Shown here: in pieces, positions 5,731 through 5,766 of the stretch
Layout of the letters: each line of letters starts with the position of its first letter
How positions within the stretch are numbered: the first letter of the stretch is position 1
Assembly (NCBI GenBank): GCA_039024295.1
Contig: JBCDIQ010000365.1
Coordinates: forward strand, 1 to 5,766
DNA from: JBCDIQ01 sp039024295
Lineage (GTDB): Bacteria > Bacteroidota > Bacteroidia > J057
Length of the DNA: 5,766 nucleotides
Reading direction: 5' to 3'
Notes under the pieces: generated by a model
Database searches by the model: none
Seen by the model: the letters and a program-made list of their open reading frames with translations, nothing else
What the model was told of the DNA's origin: nothing
Program-made: the position numbers and the translations under genes

Positions 5731-5766
5731 AAACACTACCTACAAGGATAACGGCTTCCTGCCTCA

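Larger units (their letters stand above)
5635..5766 (+). CRISPR. CRISPR array, leader end, continues past the window
   Basis: Two identical 30-nt repeats (5635-5664 and 5701-5730) separated by a 36-nt unique spacer (5665-5700), then 36 nt of a second spacer up to the window edge. The base after each repeat is A in both cases, so the unit could be 31 nt. Orientation is set by the ATTGAAAC 3' end, the usual 8-nt crRNA handle of type I-B systems, and by the leader and cas genes on the left. Two exact repeats alone would be thin evidence, but next to cas1-cas2 the call is secure. Array length cannot be judged from here. Confidence 0.95.

Noticed and set aside
5761..5766. Start of a third repeat (GCCTCA against GCCTCC)
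   Set aside because: The sixth base differs and spacer 2 would be only 30 nt against 36 nt for spacer 1; more likely the end of spacer 2.

Overview
The window is the downstream part of a type I CRISPR-Cas locus, all on the + strand: the 3' end of a cas7 gene, cas3, cas4, cas1, cas2, a leader, and the first two repeats of a CRISPR array that runs off the right edge. The gene set and order (cas7-cas3-cas4-cas1-cas2), a Cas3 with fused HD nuclease and helicase, the 175-residue Cas4, and repeats ending in ATTGAAAC point to subtype I-B with a Cas7 of the Cst2/DevR kind. The subtype call is an inference because cas8, the usual discriminator, is not in the window. The host is probably a member of the Bacteroidota or a close relative. 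The evidence is weak: starts with little or no Shine-Dalgarno sequence, a leader promoter that also fits the Bacteroidota TTTG / TAnnTTTG pattern, and intergenic repeats of the TTCGCT-TCGCTCAAC type that I associate with that phylum.

Layout: 1-680, 3' part of cas7 (its start lies left of the window). 689-3061, cas3, 8 nt after cas7 and surely in the same operon. 3062-3119, short gap. 3120-3647, cas4. 3648-3880, a 233-nt gap with two imperfect 28-nt direct repeats. 3881-4954, cas1. 4955-5153, a 199-nt gap framed by a 10-bp inverted repeat. 5154-5420, cas2, whose last codons contain a terminator-like hairpin. 5421-5634, the leader with one good and one weaker candidate promoter and an inverted repeat reaching into the first repeat. 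5635-5766, repeat 1, spacer 1 (36 nt), repeat 2 and 36 nt of spacer 2.

How it works together: Cas1, Cas2 and Cas4 would take up new spacers at the leader end of the array at 5635. The array is transcribed rightward and would be cut by a Cas6 not encoded here, leaving an ATTGAAAC 5' handle. Cas7 forms the backbone of the crRNA surveillance complex, and Cas3 is recruited to unwind and degrade the target DNA. Cas5, Cas6 and Cas8 are not in the window and would have to lie upstream; cas5 is absent from its usual slot between cas7 and cas3.

The system is a known type. I do not see a new defence system here. The points worth a second look are the inverted repeat at the leader-repeat junction, the terminator inside cas2, an Asp where many Cas4 proteins have a metal-binding His, an insertion near the Cas1 N terminus, and the long repeat-bearing gaps inside the adaptation module.
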